Origin: CAVSIS01 sp963814875
Lineage (GTDB): Bacteria > Acidobacteriota > Thermoanaerobaculia > Thermoanaerobaculales > Sulfomarinibacteraceae
Direction: 5' to 3'
Assembly: GCA_963814875.1 (NCBI GenBank)
Contig: CAWFFJ010000040.1
Location: 41,725-105,724 of the forward strand
Length of the DNA stretch: 64,000 nt
Shown piece after piece: positions 36,149 through 47,665 of the stretch. Made by a program: the position numbers and the translations under genes. The notes beneath the pieces were generated by a model, which worked only from the letters and a program-made list of their open reading frames with translations, did not search any database and was not told the DNA's origin. Within the stretch, counting starts at the first letter, position 1. Each line of letters starts with the position of its first letter.

Positions 36149-38754
36149 GCGGCCCCCGTGGCGCTTGCCGGCTCGGCGGTCGTGCGCCGCGGCGGCGCGA
36201 GCACGATCGACTCCCGAGTCACGCCGACAACGGGGATCTCCTCGGCCGGAACGCCGAGGACCGCAAGGACCTGCTTGAGGGTCGGGGTGGGTCCTTCGGC
36301 CGCACGCAGGTTGAGGTCGACCCGGAGCGACCCGTCGTCGTCGCGGCGCCAGCCGCGGATGCCGCCGGCCATTGCGGGGTCAAGCCCCTCCGGCGACGCC
36401 GGCCACGTCCGTCCCGCGAGCCCAGCGACCCGGTAGCGGGCGGTCGCGGCGACCTTCCCCAGTGACGGCGCGCCCTGCAGGAGCTCGTCGGCGACGGTGA
36501 TGTGTAGCCCGGTCGGCAGCACGCGGTTGATCGCCGCCAGGTGCGCGGGCGTGAGGGGGGCGGTGCAGTCGAGGTCAAAGGGCTCGGCGAGGCCTTCGTG
36601 CCCGAGTGCCAGCGCTGGACCCATCGACAGCCGGATGTGGGGATTGAAGCCCTCGGTGAAGCGTGCCGGCGCCCCGGCCGCGCGCAGGGCGCGCTCGAGA
36701 GCGTCCATGACCTGACGGTGGGACAGGAAGCGCACGTCGCCGGTCTTCGCGAAGCGCAGGCGATAGCGCTTGAACACCGGCGGCTGGACCGTCGCCTGCC
36801 GCGCGGGCGGTGTGCGCGGCTCGGGGCGCAGGCGGTAGGCGGCGGCCTTGGGCCGCTGGGCCTCCGCCAGGGGCTCGCCGAGGATCGGCAGGCTCTGCGG
36901 CGCGAGCTGGGTGTCCTCGCCGTCGCCCGGGATCCCGCACCGGGTGCAGTGGCCCCACTTGCAATCCTCGGTCTGGATCTCCTTGAGTGCGCGCCGCCAC
37001 TCCGCCCTCAGGTAGGACTTGCGCACGCCGGCGTTGATGAGGTCCCAGGGAAGCGTTTCGCCGAACCCCCGCTCGCCGAGCTCCCTGGCGAGGTCGACCC
37101 CTGTCTCCTCGATCGCCTGCCGCCACGCCTCGGGGTTGCGGTGGTCGCTCCAGCCGTCGAACACCGCGCCGAGGTCGTGGGCACGCTCGATGGTGCCGCT
37201 GAGACGCCGGTCCCCGCGCGAGAGAAGCGCCTCGAGGGCGCTCTCCTCGGGATCGCTCCAGGTCAGGCGTGCGCCGCGGATGCGCCGGAAGCGGTCGCGC
37301 AGCAGGCGGATGCGCCGGTGCTGCTCGTCGACCGGGACGAACGGCTGCCACTGGAAGGCGGTCCAGGCCTTGGGTACGAAGCAGCCGACCGACACCTTGA
37401 CCTCGACCGCACGGCCGCGCGCGCGGCGCCCGACCCGGACCAGCTCTTCGGCGAGCACCGCGAGCTCCTCGAGGTCGTCGTCGGTCTCGGTGGGCAGCCC
37501 GATCATGGCGTAGATCTTGAGCAGGTTCCAGCCCTTGGCGAAGGCGGCCTCGGCGGCCTTGACCATGTCGGCGTTGGTGAAGGTCTTGTTGATCACCCGC
37601 CGCAGGCGGTCGGAGCCGGTCTCTGGAGCGAAGGTGAAGCCGGACTTGCGGACCCGCGACACGGCCTCCGCGAGGCCGACCGAGAAGGCGTCGGCGCGCA
37701 GGCTGGGTAGGCTCACCGAAACGCGTTGGTCCTCGAGCCGCTCGGCGAGGCTATAGACCAGCGGCTCGATCTGCGAGTAGTCCGCCGAGGACAGGCTGAG
37801 CAGGCCGATCTCCTCGTAGCCCTGCTCGCGAACCTGCCGCATCATGCGGTCGGCGACCACCTCGGGGTCGTGCTCCCGGACCGGCCGGTACCAGTACCCG
37901 GCCTGGCAGAAGCGGCAGCCCTGGGTGCAGCCGCGCATGATCTCCATGCCGAGGCGCTCCTGGATGACTTCGGCGAACGGGACGATCGGACGTTCGGGTT
38001 GGTCCGCGGGGTCGAGGCGGTCGACGAAGACGCGCGGCACCGGCAGCGGTGCGGCGTCGTCAAGCGCCTGCCATGCCGGAGCCGCGTCCGGCCGCCACGG
38101 TTGCCAGCTGTAGAGCCTCGGTACGTAGACGCCGCGCACGCCCGCCAGGAGCCTCAGCAGCTCGAGGCGAGGACGGTGGGCGGCACGGGCATCTCGGATG
38201 ACGTCGAGCATCGCGTCCAGCGATGCCTCGGCGTCGCCGATCAGGATCGCGTCAAAGAAGTCCGCTACGGGCTCCGGGTTGGCGGTGCACGGCCCGCCGC
38301 CGAGCACGATGGGCTCCGCCTCCGCCCGTGCCTCGGCACGGCGGGTGATCCCGGCGAGGTCGAGCAGGTAGGGGACGTTGACGTAGTTGAGCTCGCTCTG
38401 CAGGGTGATCCCGACGACCTCGAAGTCGGCCAGCGGGCGGTACGACTCGAGGCTGTACAGCGGCACCCCCGACGCGCGCAGGGCGTCCGCCATGTCCGGC
38501 ATCGGCGCATAGGCGCGCTCGCAGCAGGCGTCGCTGCGGCGGTTCACCAGGTGGTACAGGATCTGCGAGCCCTGGTGGGACATGCCGATCTCGTAGGCGT
38601 CGGGAAAGGCGAGCGCCACATGAAGCGGCACCTCGTCCCACGGCTTGCGCACCAGGTTTCGCTCGATCCCGAGGTAGCGTGTCGGCTTGGCAACCTTCGG
38701 AAGAATTGAATCCAACGCCGCTCGAACGGACGCGGCGGTCATGGTCTCGGTCAT
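36145..38754 (-). CDS. Radical SAM protein of the TIGR03960 type fused to a DUF2344 (TIGR03936) domain
   Basis: 869 residues from ATG 38754, with GAGGAGG about 10 nt upstream. The N-terminal region (about 1-250) has a B12-binding-like look (ALAFPDAYEIGMSHQGSQILYHLVN, LGGGPCTANPEP). Then comes the radical SAM core with CTQGCRFC as its CxxxCxxC cluster motif and a PSLRADAF strand. After a CxxC-containing linker (KWGHCTRCGIP), residues about 640-869 form DUF2344: RYRLRFAKTGDVRFLSHRQVMDALERALR. The natural fusion of these two halves is common in bacteria; the reaction is not established to my knowledge. It is coupled to the pterin-synthase-like gene downstream. Confidence 0.85.
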   Translation of the reverse strand: MTETMTAASVRAALDSILPKVAKPTRYLGIERNLVRKPWDEVPLHVALAFPDAYEIGMSHQGSQILYHLVNRRSDACCERAYAPMPDMADALRASGVPLYSLESYRPLADFEVVGITLQSELNYVNVPYLLDLAGITRRAEARAEAEPIVLGGGPCTANPEPVADFFDAILIGDAEASLDAMLDVIRDARAAHRPRLELLRLLAGVRGVYVPRLYSWQPWRPDAAPAWQALDDAAPLPVPRVFVDRLDPADQPERPIVPFAEVIQERLGMEIMRGCTQGCRFCQAGYWYRPVREHDPEVVADRMMRQVREQGYEEIGLLSLSSADYSQIEPLVYSLAERLEDQRVSVSLPSLRADAFSVGLAEAVSRVRKSGFTFAPETGSDRLRRVINKTFTNADMVKAAEAAFAKGWNLLKIYAMIGLPTETDDDLEELAVLAEELVRVGRRARGRAVEVKVSVGCFVPKAWTAFQWQPFVPVDEQHRRIRLLRDRFRRIRGARLTWSDPEESALEALLSRGDRRLSGTIERAHDLGAVFDGWSDHRNPEAWRQAIEETGVDLARELGERGFGETLPWDLINAGVRKSYLRAEWRRALKEIQTEDCKWGHCTRCGIPGDGEDTQLAPQSLPILGEPLAEAQRPKAAAYRLRPEPRTPPARQATVQPPVFKRYRLRFAKTGDVRFLSHRQVMDALERALRAAGAPARFTEGFNPHIRLSMGPALALGHEGLAEPFDLDCTAPLTPAHLAAINRVLPTGLHITVADELLQGAPSLGKVAATARYRVAGLAGRTWPASPEGLDPAMAGGIRGWRRDDDGSLRVDLNLRAAEGPTPTLKQVLAVLGVPAEEIPVVGVTRESIVLAPPRRTTAEPASATGAA

Positions 38755-38850
38755 CGAAGCGGGCCCTCCTCGAGTGATGCCTCCGAAGGCCGGTACCTTA
38801 GATGAAAGTGCCTCGAATGAAAAGGCTATTCCGGGAATGTCTGCCGAGGA

Positions 38851-38874
38851 GCCCTGAGGCTGGCGCCTCAGGGC
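38851..38874 (-). terminator. GC hairpin downstream of the metzincin gene, possible terminator
   Basis: GCCCTGAGGC and GCCTCAGGGC form a perfect 10-bp stem with a TGGC loop, about 130 bp past the stop of the 39007-40758 gene. No U tract follows, so it may be a processing or pausing stem. The remaining 38755-39006 gap shows nothing else I can support. Confidence 0.4.
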
Positions 38875-39006
38875 CCCGCGGCATCCGTTCCAGTGGAGAA
38901 GACATGGTCGACATCGAACAAGCCCTCGATCCCGGACCCGGAACTCCAGCACAGCGCCACGCCGATTTCCGGGATCCGCCGCGGAAGGTCCCGGAGCTCG
39001 CGGCCG

Positions 39007-40758
39007 TCAGGGCAGCGGGAAGGTGAAGGTCTTGGTCAGGAACACCCCCATCTGTGCTCGGCTGTTGGCAGCGCCCGGGCAGTACATGCCGCCGCCGCAG
39101 CCGGCGGTGATGGCTCGGTCGACGAGCTCCTCGATCCACGGCGCGAACGGGCTGGCACACGGAACGTCCGAGAATGTCGGTGTGACGCAGGCAGGGGGCG
39201 TGAAGCCCGAGCCCTCCTTGGTCTTGAGCAGGAAGACCGCCATCTGTTCGCGGCTCACCGGGTCCGACGGGCAGTACATGCCGCCGCCGCAGCCGGCGGT
39301 GATGCCCCGGGCGGCGAGCTCGGCGATCCAGGGTGCGTACGGGCTCACGCATGGGACGTCGCTGAAGGGTGGCGTCGTGCAGGCCGGAGGGACGTACCCC
39401 GAACCCTCCTTCGACTTGAGCAGGAAGACCGCCATCTGCTCGCGGCTGACTGAGGCCTCCGGGCAGTACATGCCGCCACCGCAGCCGACGGTGACGCCCT
39501 CGTCCTGAATCGCCTCGATGTAGGCCCATGCCCAGTAGGCGTAGGGCACGTCGAGGAAGGTGTGGTACTGGAACGAGGCGCATGTCTTGTCGGTGTCCGC
39601 GATAGCCGCGCCGCGCCCTGTGTGGCAGCAGAAGGCGTACATCGTCGCGGCGGGGTCCGTGTGGTGTCCGAATCCATAGGTGTGGCCGATCTCGTGGGTC
39701 ATCATCTCCTTGAAGTCCGTGGCGCCGATGCACGCCGAATCGTTGTTGACGATGACGTACTGGGCTGACGCCGAGTGCCACGAGGTCCCGTCGTAGGGCG
39801 TCGTCGCGGTGGCGAAGAACGCGCCGCCGACCGCGAGGGTGCCGACACAGCTGACGAGGTCGGTGATGTCGCTGCACGGGTCGTTGAACACCACCTCCCC
39901 GGGCGTCACTCCGCTGCCCCCGCCGCAGCTGCCGGACCACGGCGCACTGCCGCCGTAGAGGCCGCCAATGACGGCGTCGTGGTATCCGGCCCACGCAGCG
40001 ACACCGTCCGCCACCGCCGAGGATCCGCCGTCGCCGATGCCGACCTGCCCGGGGGTCGTGGCGATAATCGAGGTCGTCGTGCCCGTCTCGAAGCCGAACC
40101 ACCGCACCGGCAGGTCATCACCTCCGCCTGCCGAACCCCACACCAGTTGCTTGCAGTCCGGAGGGCCGAAGTCAGGCAGCTCCCGCTTCTTCGTGCCATC
40201 GAGTGCAACGGCTTCCTGCTGGAAGGGAACGCCGACATCGAGGCGCTCGAGCATCGAGATCAGGGCCTGCGCGTTGTAGCGCACGACAGGGACTACCTCC
40301 CGATCACCGACGAGGCTGAGCTGCGAAGCCTCCGGGACCGGCTCGAGCACCTGCCCGCTGCGGTTGAGCTGGAGCAGCCCGTAGGACAGCACGATGGATC
40401 CCCAGCGCGAGTCCTCACCTTGGCGGCGGCGAAGGAAGAGGAGGTAGTCACGTCCGGTGACGTAGTGAGGTACACCCGGAGCGACGAACACGAGGTCGCC
40501 CGAGCGACCGCCGATTTCGACCACATCGAACCAGTCGCCAACCGCGGCGCCTCGCACGGGTTCGAGGGTGCGGAAACGGGTGACGGTCTGTGGCACCAGG
40601 CCTGTCCACTCCCCGTGGGACGACTCTGCGCGGGCAAGAACCACGCTGTCACTCGCCAGTGCCAGAGCGCCGAGGTCGTGGGGTGGGGCTACGGTCGCGG
40701 CGCCGAGCGGCGCCGCCAGGAAGAACGTGGCGAGGGCCACGACAACGCGAGCTTTCAT
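39007..40758 (-). CDS. Secreted metzincin metalloprotease with three C-terminal SLH repeats, paralogue 1
   Basis: 583 residues. Signal peptide MKARVVVALATFFLAAPLGAA. Residues about 25-200 are an unrecognised beta domain. The catalytic part has HEIGHTYGFGH (355-365), the HExxHxxGxxH metzincin zinc site, followed by a possible Met-turn (TMYAF). Three SLH repeats start at about 401, 464 and 528 (FLDVPYAYWAW..., FSDVPCVSPYAPW..., FSDVPCASPFAPW...). Each has a GCGGGMYCP loop, and linkers carry PPAC and DVPC, so disulfide-stabilised SLH units are likely. SLH domains attach proteins to the cell wall or S-layer. It starts behind GGAGGGAGG. A same-length paralogue lies 129 bp upstream. Confidence 0.85.
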   Translation of the reverse strand: MKARVVVALATFFLAAPLGAATVAPPHDLGALALASDSVVLARAESSHGEWTGLVPQTVTRFRTLEPVRGAAVGDWFDVVEIGGRSGDLVFVAPGVPHYVTGRDYLLFLRRRQGEDSRWGSIVLSYGLLQLNRSGQVLEPVPEASQLSLVGDREVVPVVRYNAQALISMLERLDVGVPFQQEAVALDGTKKRELPDFGPPDCKQLVWGSAGGGDDLPVRWFGFETGTTTSIIATTPGQVGIGDGGSSAVADGVAAWAGYHDAVIGGLYGGSAPWSGSCGGGSGVTPGEVVFNDPCSDITDLVSCVGTLAVGGAFFATATTPYDGTSWHSASAQYVIVNNDSACIGATDFKEMMTHEIGHTYGFGHHTDPAATMYAFCCHTGRGAAIADTDKTCASFQYHTFLDVPYAYWAWAYIEAIQDEGVTVGCGGGMYCPEASVSREQMAVFLLKSKEGSGYVPPACTTPPFSDVPCVSPYAPWIAELAARGITAGCGGGMYCPSDPVSREQMAVFLLKTKEGSGFTPPACVTPTFSDVPCASPFAPWIEELVDRAITAGCGGGMYCPGAANSRAQMGVFLTKTFTFPLP

Positions 40759-40887
40759 GGTTACCTCCCTCCGCCCCGCGGGAGAGGAACCCCCGTCATC
40801 GGCGGGATATTTGAGTTTGAGACAAGGTCTCTTATACCAAATATGGGACGCCGCGTCGGGATGCGCAACCTGAGTTCGGGTTTTGGC
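40759..40887 (-). promoter_or_regulatory. AT-richer promoter region between the two metzincin genes
   Basis: This gap contains the best promoter-like sequence here: TTGCGC, 17 bp, CATATT, with TATAAG just downstream on the minus strand, plus a small inverted repeat GAGAC-AAG-GTCTC at 40819-40831. Paralogue 1 can therefore be transcribed independently of paralogue 2. Confidence 0.4.
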
Positions 40888-42633
40888 TCAGGGCGTCGGC
40901 TGAGCGAGACTGAAGGTCTTGGTCAGGAAGACACTCATCTGGTCGCGCGCTGCTGAGCCGGCTGGGCAGTAGTTGCCGCCGCCGCAACCGGCAGTGATGC
41001 CTCGGTCGACGAGCTCCTCGACCCAGGGTGCAAAGTTGCTCGAGCAGGGCACGTCTGAGAAGGTCGGAACGGTGCAGGCTGGCGGGAGGTACCCGGAGCC
41101 CTCTTTTGTCTTGAGCAGAAACGCAGCCATCTGCTCACGGGTGACCGCGCCGCTGGGGCAGAAGTTGCCGCCGCCGCAGCCCGCGGTGATGCCGCGGGCC
41201 GCGAGGTCGGCGATCCACTTCGCGTACTGGCTCGAGCAGGGGACATCCGCGAACGGCGGTGTCACACATGCCGGCGGGTTGTAGGCGCCGCCGAGCTTGG
41301 CCTTGAGCAGGAACACCGCCATCTGCTCGCGGCTCACGGCGTTGCCGGGGCAGTACGTGGCGGTGCCGCAGCCCGCGGTGACGCCGGCGTTCTGGATCGC
41401 CTCCACGTAGTGCCACGCCCAGAAGTCGTAGGGCACGTCGAGGAAGGTGTGGTACTGGAACGAAGCGCACATGCGGTCGGTGGCGGCGAGTGCGGCGCCG
41501 CGCGGCGAGTGGCAGCACATCGCGTACATGGTCGCTGCCGGGTCAGTGTGGTGCCCGAAACCCATCGTGTGTCCGAGCTCGTGGGTCATCATCTCGGCAA
41601 AGTTGGTCGTGCCGATGCAACCGGCGCCGTTGTTGACCACCACGAAGGGCGACGACGCCGAGTGCCAGGGCGTTCCGTCGTAGCTCTGGGTCGCGGTCGA
41701 GAAGTACGTGCCGCCGAACGCGAGGATGCCCGAGCAGCCGGACATGTCCTGGATGTCGGAGCAGGGGTCGTTGAAGATCACGTTGCCCTGGCTGAGGTCG
41801 GTTCCGCCGGTGCACGTGATGTTGGAGGTGTGCACGCCGTTGTAGCGGAAGTCGAGCGCGCCGTCGGTGAAGCTGGCCCAAGCACCGACCCCGCCCGAGA
41901 CCGCGGACTGTCCGCCGTCGGCGAGCTCGCTCTGGCCCGGCGTGGTCGCCCAGATGGAGGCGAAGTTGCTTCCGGACTCGAAGCCGAACCAACGTACCGG
42001 GAGGCCGTCGCCGCTGTACGTGACCTGGCGGCACTCGGCCGGTCCGAGGTTGATCGCCGCCGGCGCCGGGTCCGACACCGCGACCAGGTCCTGCCGGAAG
42101 GGCAGCCCGAGCACCACCTCGTGCAGGTGAGCGAGCAGCGCCGCGGCACGGTAGCGGGTCGGCCGCACAGCGCCCTCGGCCCGGATCAGGGACAGATCCT
42201 CGGCCTCCGGGATCGGCTCCAGAATCCCGTGTGTCGCATCGAGCCGGAGCACGCCGTAGGCCAGGACCAGCGACTGGTAGTTGCCGTCGTACCGGTGTCC
42301 GAGGAACAGCAGATAGGTCTCACCCATGCGGTACTGCGGAACGCCGGGCGCGGCAAAGCCGCGATCGCCGACGACGCCGCCAACCTCGCGGACGGTGAAC
42401 GGCGTGTCGGCCGCTGCTCCCGAGATGCGCTCGATCGGGCGGAACCTGGTCAGGGTCACCGGCGTCAGCGTGCCGGAGGCGAAGGTCGACGACTCGGCCC
42501 TCGCGAGGACCACGAGGTCGGCGGCCCGGGCGAGCTCGCCGAGGTCGCGTGGGGGTACCACGGTTGCCGCGGCCGCAGGAAGAGCGATGGCGAGCGCGAT
42601 CGCTGTGCTGGAGAGATTACGGAGCAACCGCAC
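40888..42633 (-). CDS. Secreted metzincin metalloprotease with three C-terminal SLH repeats, paralogue 2
   Basis: 581 residues from GTG 42633, chosen because GGAGG sits 5 nt upstream; GTG 42639 is the alternative. Same architecture as the neighbour: signal peptide (LLRNLSSTAIALAIALPAAAA), beta domain, HELGHTMGFGH zinc motif with TMYAM after it, then three Cys-rich SLH repeats (GCGTATYCP in the first, GCGGGNFCP and GCGGGNYCP in the others). The pair clearly arose by tandem duplication, but the N-terminal domains have diverged much more than the zinc and SLH parts. Substrate proteins unknown; cell-surface location inferred from SLH. Confidence 0.85.
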   Translation of the reverse strand: MRLLRNLSSTAIALAIALPAAAATVVPPRDLGELARAADLVVLARAESSTFASGTLTPVTLTRFRPIERISGAAADTPFTVREVGGVVGDRGFAAPGVPQYRMGETYLLFLGHRYDGNYQSLVLAYGVLRLDATHGILEPIPEAEDLSLIRAEGAVRPTRYRAAALLAHLHEVVLGLPFRQDLVAVSDPAPAAINLGPAECRQVTYSGDGLPVRWFGFESGSNFASIWATTPGQSELADGGQSAVSGGVGAWASFTDGALDFRYNGVHTSNITCTGGTDLSQGNVIFNDPCSDIQDMSGCSGILAFGGTYFSTATQSYDGTPWHSASSPFVVVNNGAGCIGTTNFAEMMTHELGHTMGFGHHTDPAATMYAMCCHSPRGAALAATDRMCASFQYHTFLDVPYDFWAWHYVEAIQNAGVTAGCGTATYCPGNAVSREQMAVFLLKAKLGGAYNPPACVTPPFADVPCSSQYAKWIADLAARGITAGCGGGNFCPSGAVTREQMAAFLLKTKEGSGYLPPACTVPTFSDVPCSSNFAPWVEELVDRGITAGCGGGNYCPAGSAARDQMSVFLTKTFSLAQPTP

Positions 42634-42706
42634 GGACACCTCCGGGGGCGATCACCCGGGCACATGTTCTCCAGTGTGCGCCTGGCGTCGTCTCACGGGA
42701 ACAGTA

Positions 42707-42728
42707 TCGCGCCCCGCGCGGGGCGCGA
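42707..42728. terminator. 22-bp perfect palindrome between lon and metzincin paralogue 2
   Basis: TCGCGCCCCGCGCGGGGCGCGA reads the same on both strands. It lies 42 bp past the lon stop. With no loop and no U tract it may act as a weak terminator or an operator for the metzincin gene whose start is 74 bp further. Confidence 0.4.
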
Positions 42729-42769
42729 CAACTGATTCACGGGTCGAGTGTTGCTTCCTGTGAGGCGGA

Positions 42770-45251
<2,482 letters not shown>

Positions 45252-45337
45252 GGTTTCCGCTCCTCGTTGTGATGGCGTTCGTCGGGCCACCTCGGCCCGG
45301 CCTTCAGGCAGGGAGCCCGATGCTCCTGTGGTCATCG

Positions 45338-45865
45338 TCAGGAACCTGAGTGATTCTCACTCAAATTCCCGTTCACCGGGATCTGGTCGATGCTCCCGCG
45401 GAAGCGGCACCCGCCGGACGCCTCACACACCTCGCACGGTCCGGTTTCGCCCCGCGCGCATGCGAGGCAGTTGCGCACCCGATCATCGATCACTCCGATC
45501 AGACCTTCGTGCACGCCGAGCGGCGCGGTGACCAGCCAGTTGACTCCAGGGTAGCGGGCGGCCGCCGCCGCAGCGAGCCGCGGGATGTCGTCGCTCCAGT
45601 GCCGTCCGGGGAGCAGGAAGTACGGATGGATGACGACGGTGTGGGCCCCGCGCAGGACACAGCGGGTGAAAGCTGCTGCCAGCGAAGGCTCGGCCAGGTC
45701 CATGTGGGCGGGCTCGACGATCGAGCGGCCGGCCAGCCGTCCGTAGAGATCGACGACGGCCTCGAGCATCGCGTTGGCCTCGGCGCGCCGCGAGCCGTGG
45801 TCGACGATGATCACTGCAACGCCGGCATTGGGGTGTTCCCGTTCGTCCTCATGCAGGGGATTCAT
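45338..45865 (-). CDS. CbiX/SirB-like tetrapyrrole chelatase with Cys-rich C-terminal tail
   Basis: 175 residues from ATG 45865. The chelatase half-module has IIVDHGSRRAEAN near the N-terminus and HPYFLLPGRHWSDDIP in the middle; the two His are the known metal-insertion residues of CbiX, SirB and CbiK. This suggests cobalt or iron insertion into sirohydrochlorin for B12, siroheme or heme. The last 55 residues carry CLACARGETGPCEVCEASGGC, five cysteines that could bind an Fe-S cluster or zinc, as some long CbiX proteins do. No other tetrapyrrole gene is nearby. The upstream side has TACCAT 6 nt before the ATG (45872-45877) and no ribosome site. Confidence 0.82.
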   Translation of the reverse strand: MNPLHEDEREHPNAGVAVIIVDHGSRRAEANAMLEAVVDLYGRLAGRSIVEPAHMDLAEPSLAAAFTRCVLRGAHTVVIHPYFLLPGRHWSDDIPRLAAAAAARYPGVNWLVTAPLGVHEGLIGVIDDRVRNCLACARGETGPCEVCEASGGCRFRGSIDQIPVNGNLSENHSGS

Positions 45866-45890
45866 TCTTCGATGGTACCGCGGACAGGAG

Positions 45891-46050
45891 GGAGAGAGAA
45901 GGTGAGGAGGTAAGAAGGTGAGGAGTGGACCTCCCCCGGTTTCGGCACGGGAGCAGGTAAGCTGCTCCCGCACGGCTGAATCGGGGTACCGATTCCACCA
46001 CGGCAGCACACCGCCCGATGCTCTTACCTCCTCACTCTTCACCCTTCGCC
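45891..46050. repeat. Mosaic intergenic repeat, copy G, with one hairpin
   Basis: The left arm (45891-45926) is GAGAAGGTGAGGAGGTAAG-like and the right arm (46021-46050) its complement (CTCTTACCTCCTCACTC). A hairpin with stem GGGAGCAG occupies 45949-45969. This copy lies between divergent genes, unlike most others. Confidence 0.7.
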
Positions 46051-46122
46051 CCCCGCGGCCCGCGTTCGACGCGGGACGCGGGGTCCGCTACTCTCCCGCG
46101 GCGCGGTTGACGGGAGGCGGCG

Positions 46123-47484
46123 GTGACACTCGGACGGCGGTTGGGGTCGGTTCGGCGGGAGCTCTCGGGGATGCTCGGGCTCGCGGTGCCGGTCGTCGTC
46201 GTCCAGGTCGGCCTGATGGCGATGGGCGTCGTCGACACCGCGGTGGTCGGGCGCGTCTCCGGGCAGGACCTGGCGGCGGTGGCCCTGGGCCACCTCTACG
46301 TGATCGCGGCATCGGCCTTCGGGTTCGGCGTCCTGCTCGCGCTCGATCCGCTGGTCGCGCAAGCGGTTGGCGCCGGCGACGAGACGGGCATCACGCGTGC
46401 GCTCCAGCGCGGTTTGATCCTCGCCGCCCTGCTTGCAGTGCCCGGCGCCGCCGTCCTGATTCCTGGCGAGCAGGTGTTCTCCGTGCTTCACCAGCCACCG
46501 GAGGTCATCCCGATCGCCGCGGGCTACGCGCGGATCTCGGCACCCGGCCTGTTCCCGTTCTTCGTGTTCGTCGTGCTGCGCCAGACCTTGCAGGCTGTCG
46601 AGCGCATGCGGCCGATCGTGCTGACCATCGTGACCGCGAACCTCGCCAACCTCGGCCTCGACCTGGTGCTGGTGTTCGGCCTCGCCGGCATGCCCCGGCT
46701 CGGAGCCCTCGGCTCCGCGTGGGCAACCCTCGCCTGCCGCTGGCTCATGGCGGTCGGCCTCCTGGTGCTCGCGCGACGCGATCTCGGGCCCCACCTCGAG
46801 CGCCTCGACCGCGCGGCGCTGCGGCTCAAGCCGCTCCTGGCCACCGTCCGACTCGGCGCGCCGATCGGCGGCCAGCTCCAGCTCGAGATGGCCGCTTTCG
46901 CAGCGGTGGCACTCTTCATGGGCGCCTTCGGTACGATCGAGGTCGCGGCCCACCAGGTCGCCCTCACCCTGGCCTCGCTGACGTTCATGGTGCCGCTCGG
47001 GATCTCGGGTGCGGCCGCGGTTCGGGTCGGCAACGCGGTCGGGGCGGGCGACGTGGTACGCGCTCGCGGCGCAGCAGCAGCCGCTCTGCTCACCGGCGCC
47101 GCCTTCATGGTCGTCACGGGCGCCGGCTTCCTGCTCCTGCCCGGTCTGCTCGCGGCGATCTTCACCGACGTCGTCGAAGTGCGCGAGCTGGCCGGGCGGC
47201 TGATCCCCGTGGCAGGTTTCTTTCAGGTCTTCGACGGCCTCCAGGTCGTGGCGATCGGAGTGCTGCGCGGTACTGGAGACACCCGCACGCCGATGGTGGT
47301 GGGGATCCTCGGGTTCTGGCTGATCGGCATTCCGGTCAGCCTCGCCCTCGCCTACCCGCTCGGGCTCGGGCCCGTGGGCCTGTGGTGGGGGCTCGTGGCG
47401 GGGCTTGGGTCGGTGGCGATCCTGCTCCTGATGCGCGTCCGCCACCGCTTCGGCGGGGAGATCGAACGCCTTGCGGTGGAGTGA
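46123..47484 (+). CDS. MATE family efflux transporter
   Basis: 453 residues from GTG with GGGAGG upstream. About twelve helices in two six-helix halves with internal similarity. Typical MATE stretches: LAVPVVVVQVGLMAMGVVDTAVVGR (TM1), ALDPLVAQAVGAGD (the QxxGAG-like loop after TM2), and in the second half LGAPIGGQLQLEMAAF plus VRVGNAVGAGD. Such pumps expel cationic drugs or metabolites using Na+ or H+ gradients. Single gene. TACTCT around 46088 is a possible -10. The 3' end abuts a heptamer repeat. Confidence 0.92.
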   Translation: MTLGRRLGSVRRELSGMLGLAVPVVVVQVGLMAMGVVDTAVVGRVSGQDLAAVALGHLYVIAASAFGFGVLLALDPLVAQAVGAGDETGITRALQRGLILAALLAVPGAAVLIPGEQVFSVLHQPPEVIPIAAGYARISAPGLFPFFVFVVLRQTLQAVERMRPIVLTIVTANLANLGLDLVLVFGLAGMPRLGALGSAWATLACRWLMAVGLLVLARRDLGPHLERLDRAALRLKPLLATVRLGAPIGGQLQLEMAAFAAVALFMGAFGTIEVAAHQVALTLASLTFMVPLGISGAAAVRVGNAVGAGDVVRARGAAAAALLTGAAFMVVTGAGFLLLPGLLAAIFTDVVEVRELAGRLIPVAGFFQVFDGLQVVAIGVLRGTGDTRTPMVVGILGFWLIGIPVSLALAYPLGLGPVGLWWGLVAGLGSVAILLLMRVRHRFGGEIERLAVE

Positions 47485-47655
47485 GAAGGTGAGAAGGCAA
47501 GACGCTAGAAGCGAGACGCAAGACGTCCGGCGGCGGAGCCTGTCTCCTCCCGTGGCACGGGTCCGGGGGCACGGGGTTGCTCGGGAGGGGCAGTACGTCG
47601 AGCGTCTAGCGTCTAACGTCTAACGTCTAACGTCTAGCGTCTATCGTCTCACCTT
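47484..47655. repeat. Mosaic intergenic repeat, copy H, with heptamer array
   Basis: The left arm (47484-47525) carries GAGAAGGTGAG and AGACGCTAGA. The right arm (47605-47646) is six heptamers: TCTAGCG, TCTAACG three times, TCTAGCG, TCTATCG, then TCTCACCTTC. A core ACGGGGTTGCTCGGGAGGGGC (47571-47591) is shared in nearly the same form with copies I and J. Convergent gap. Confidence 0.8.
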
Positions 47656-47665
47656 CCCGGCCCGT

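Noticed and set aside
38802..39026. 74-codon plus-strand ORF in the gap after the radical SAM gene
   Set aside because: No ribosome site or recognisable composition, and it overlaps a hairpin and the end of the metzincin gene.
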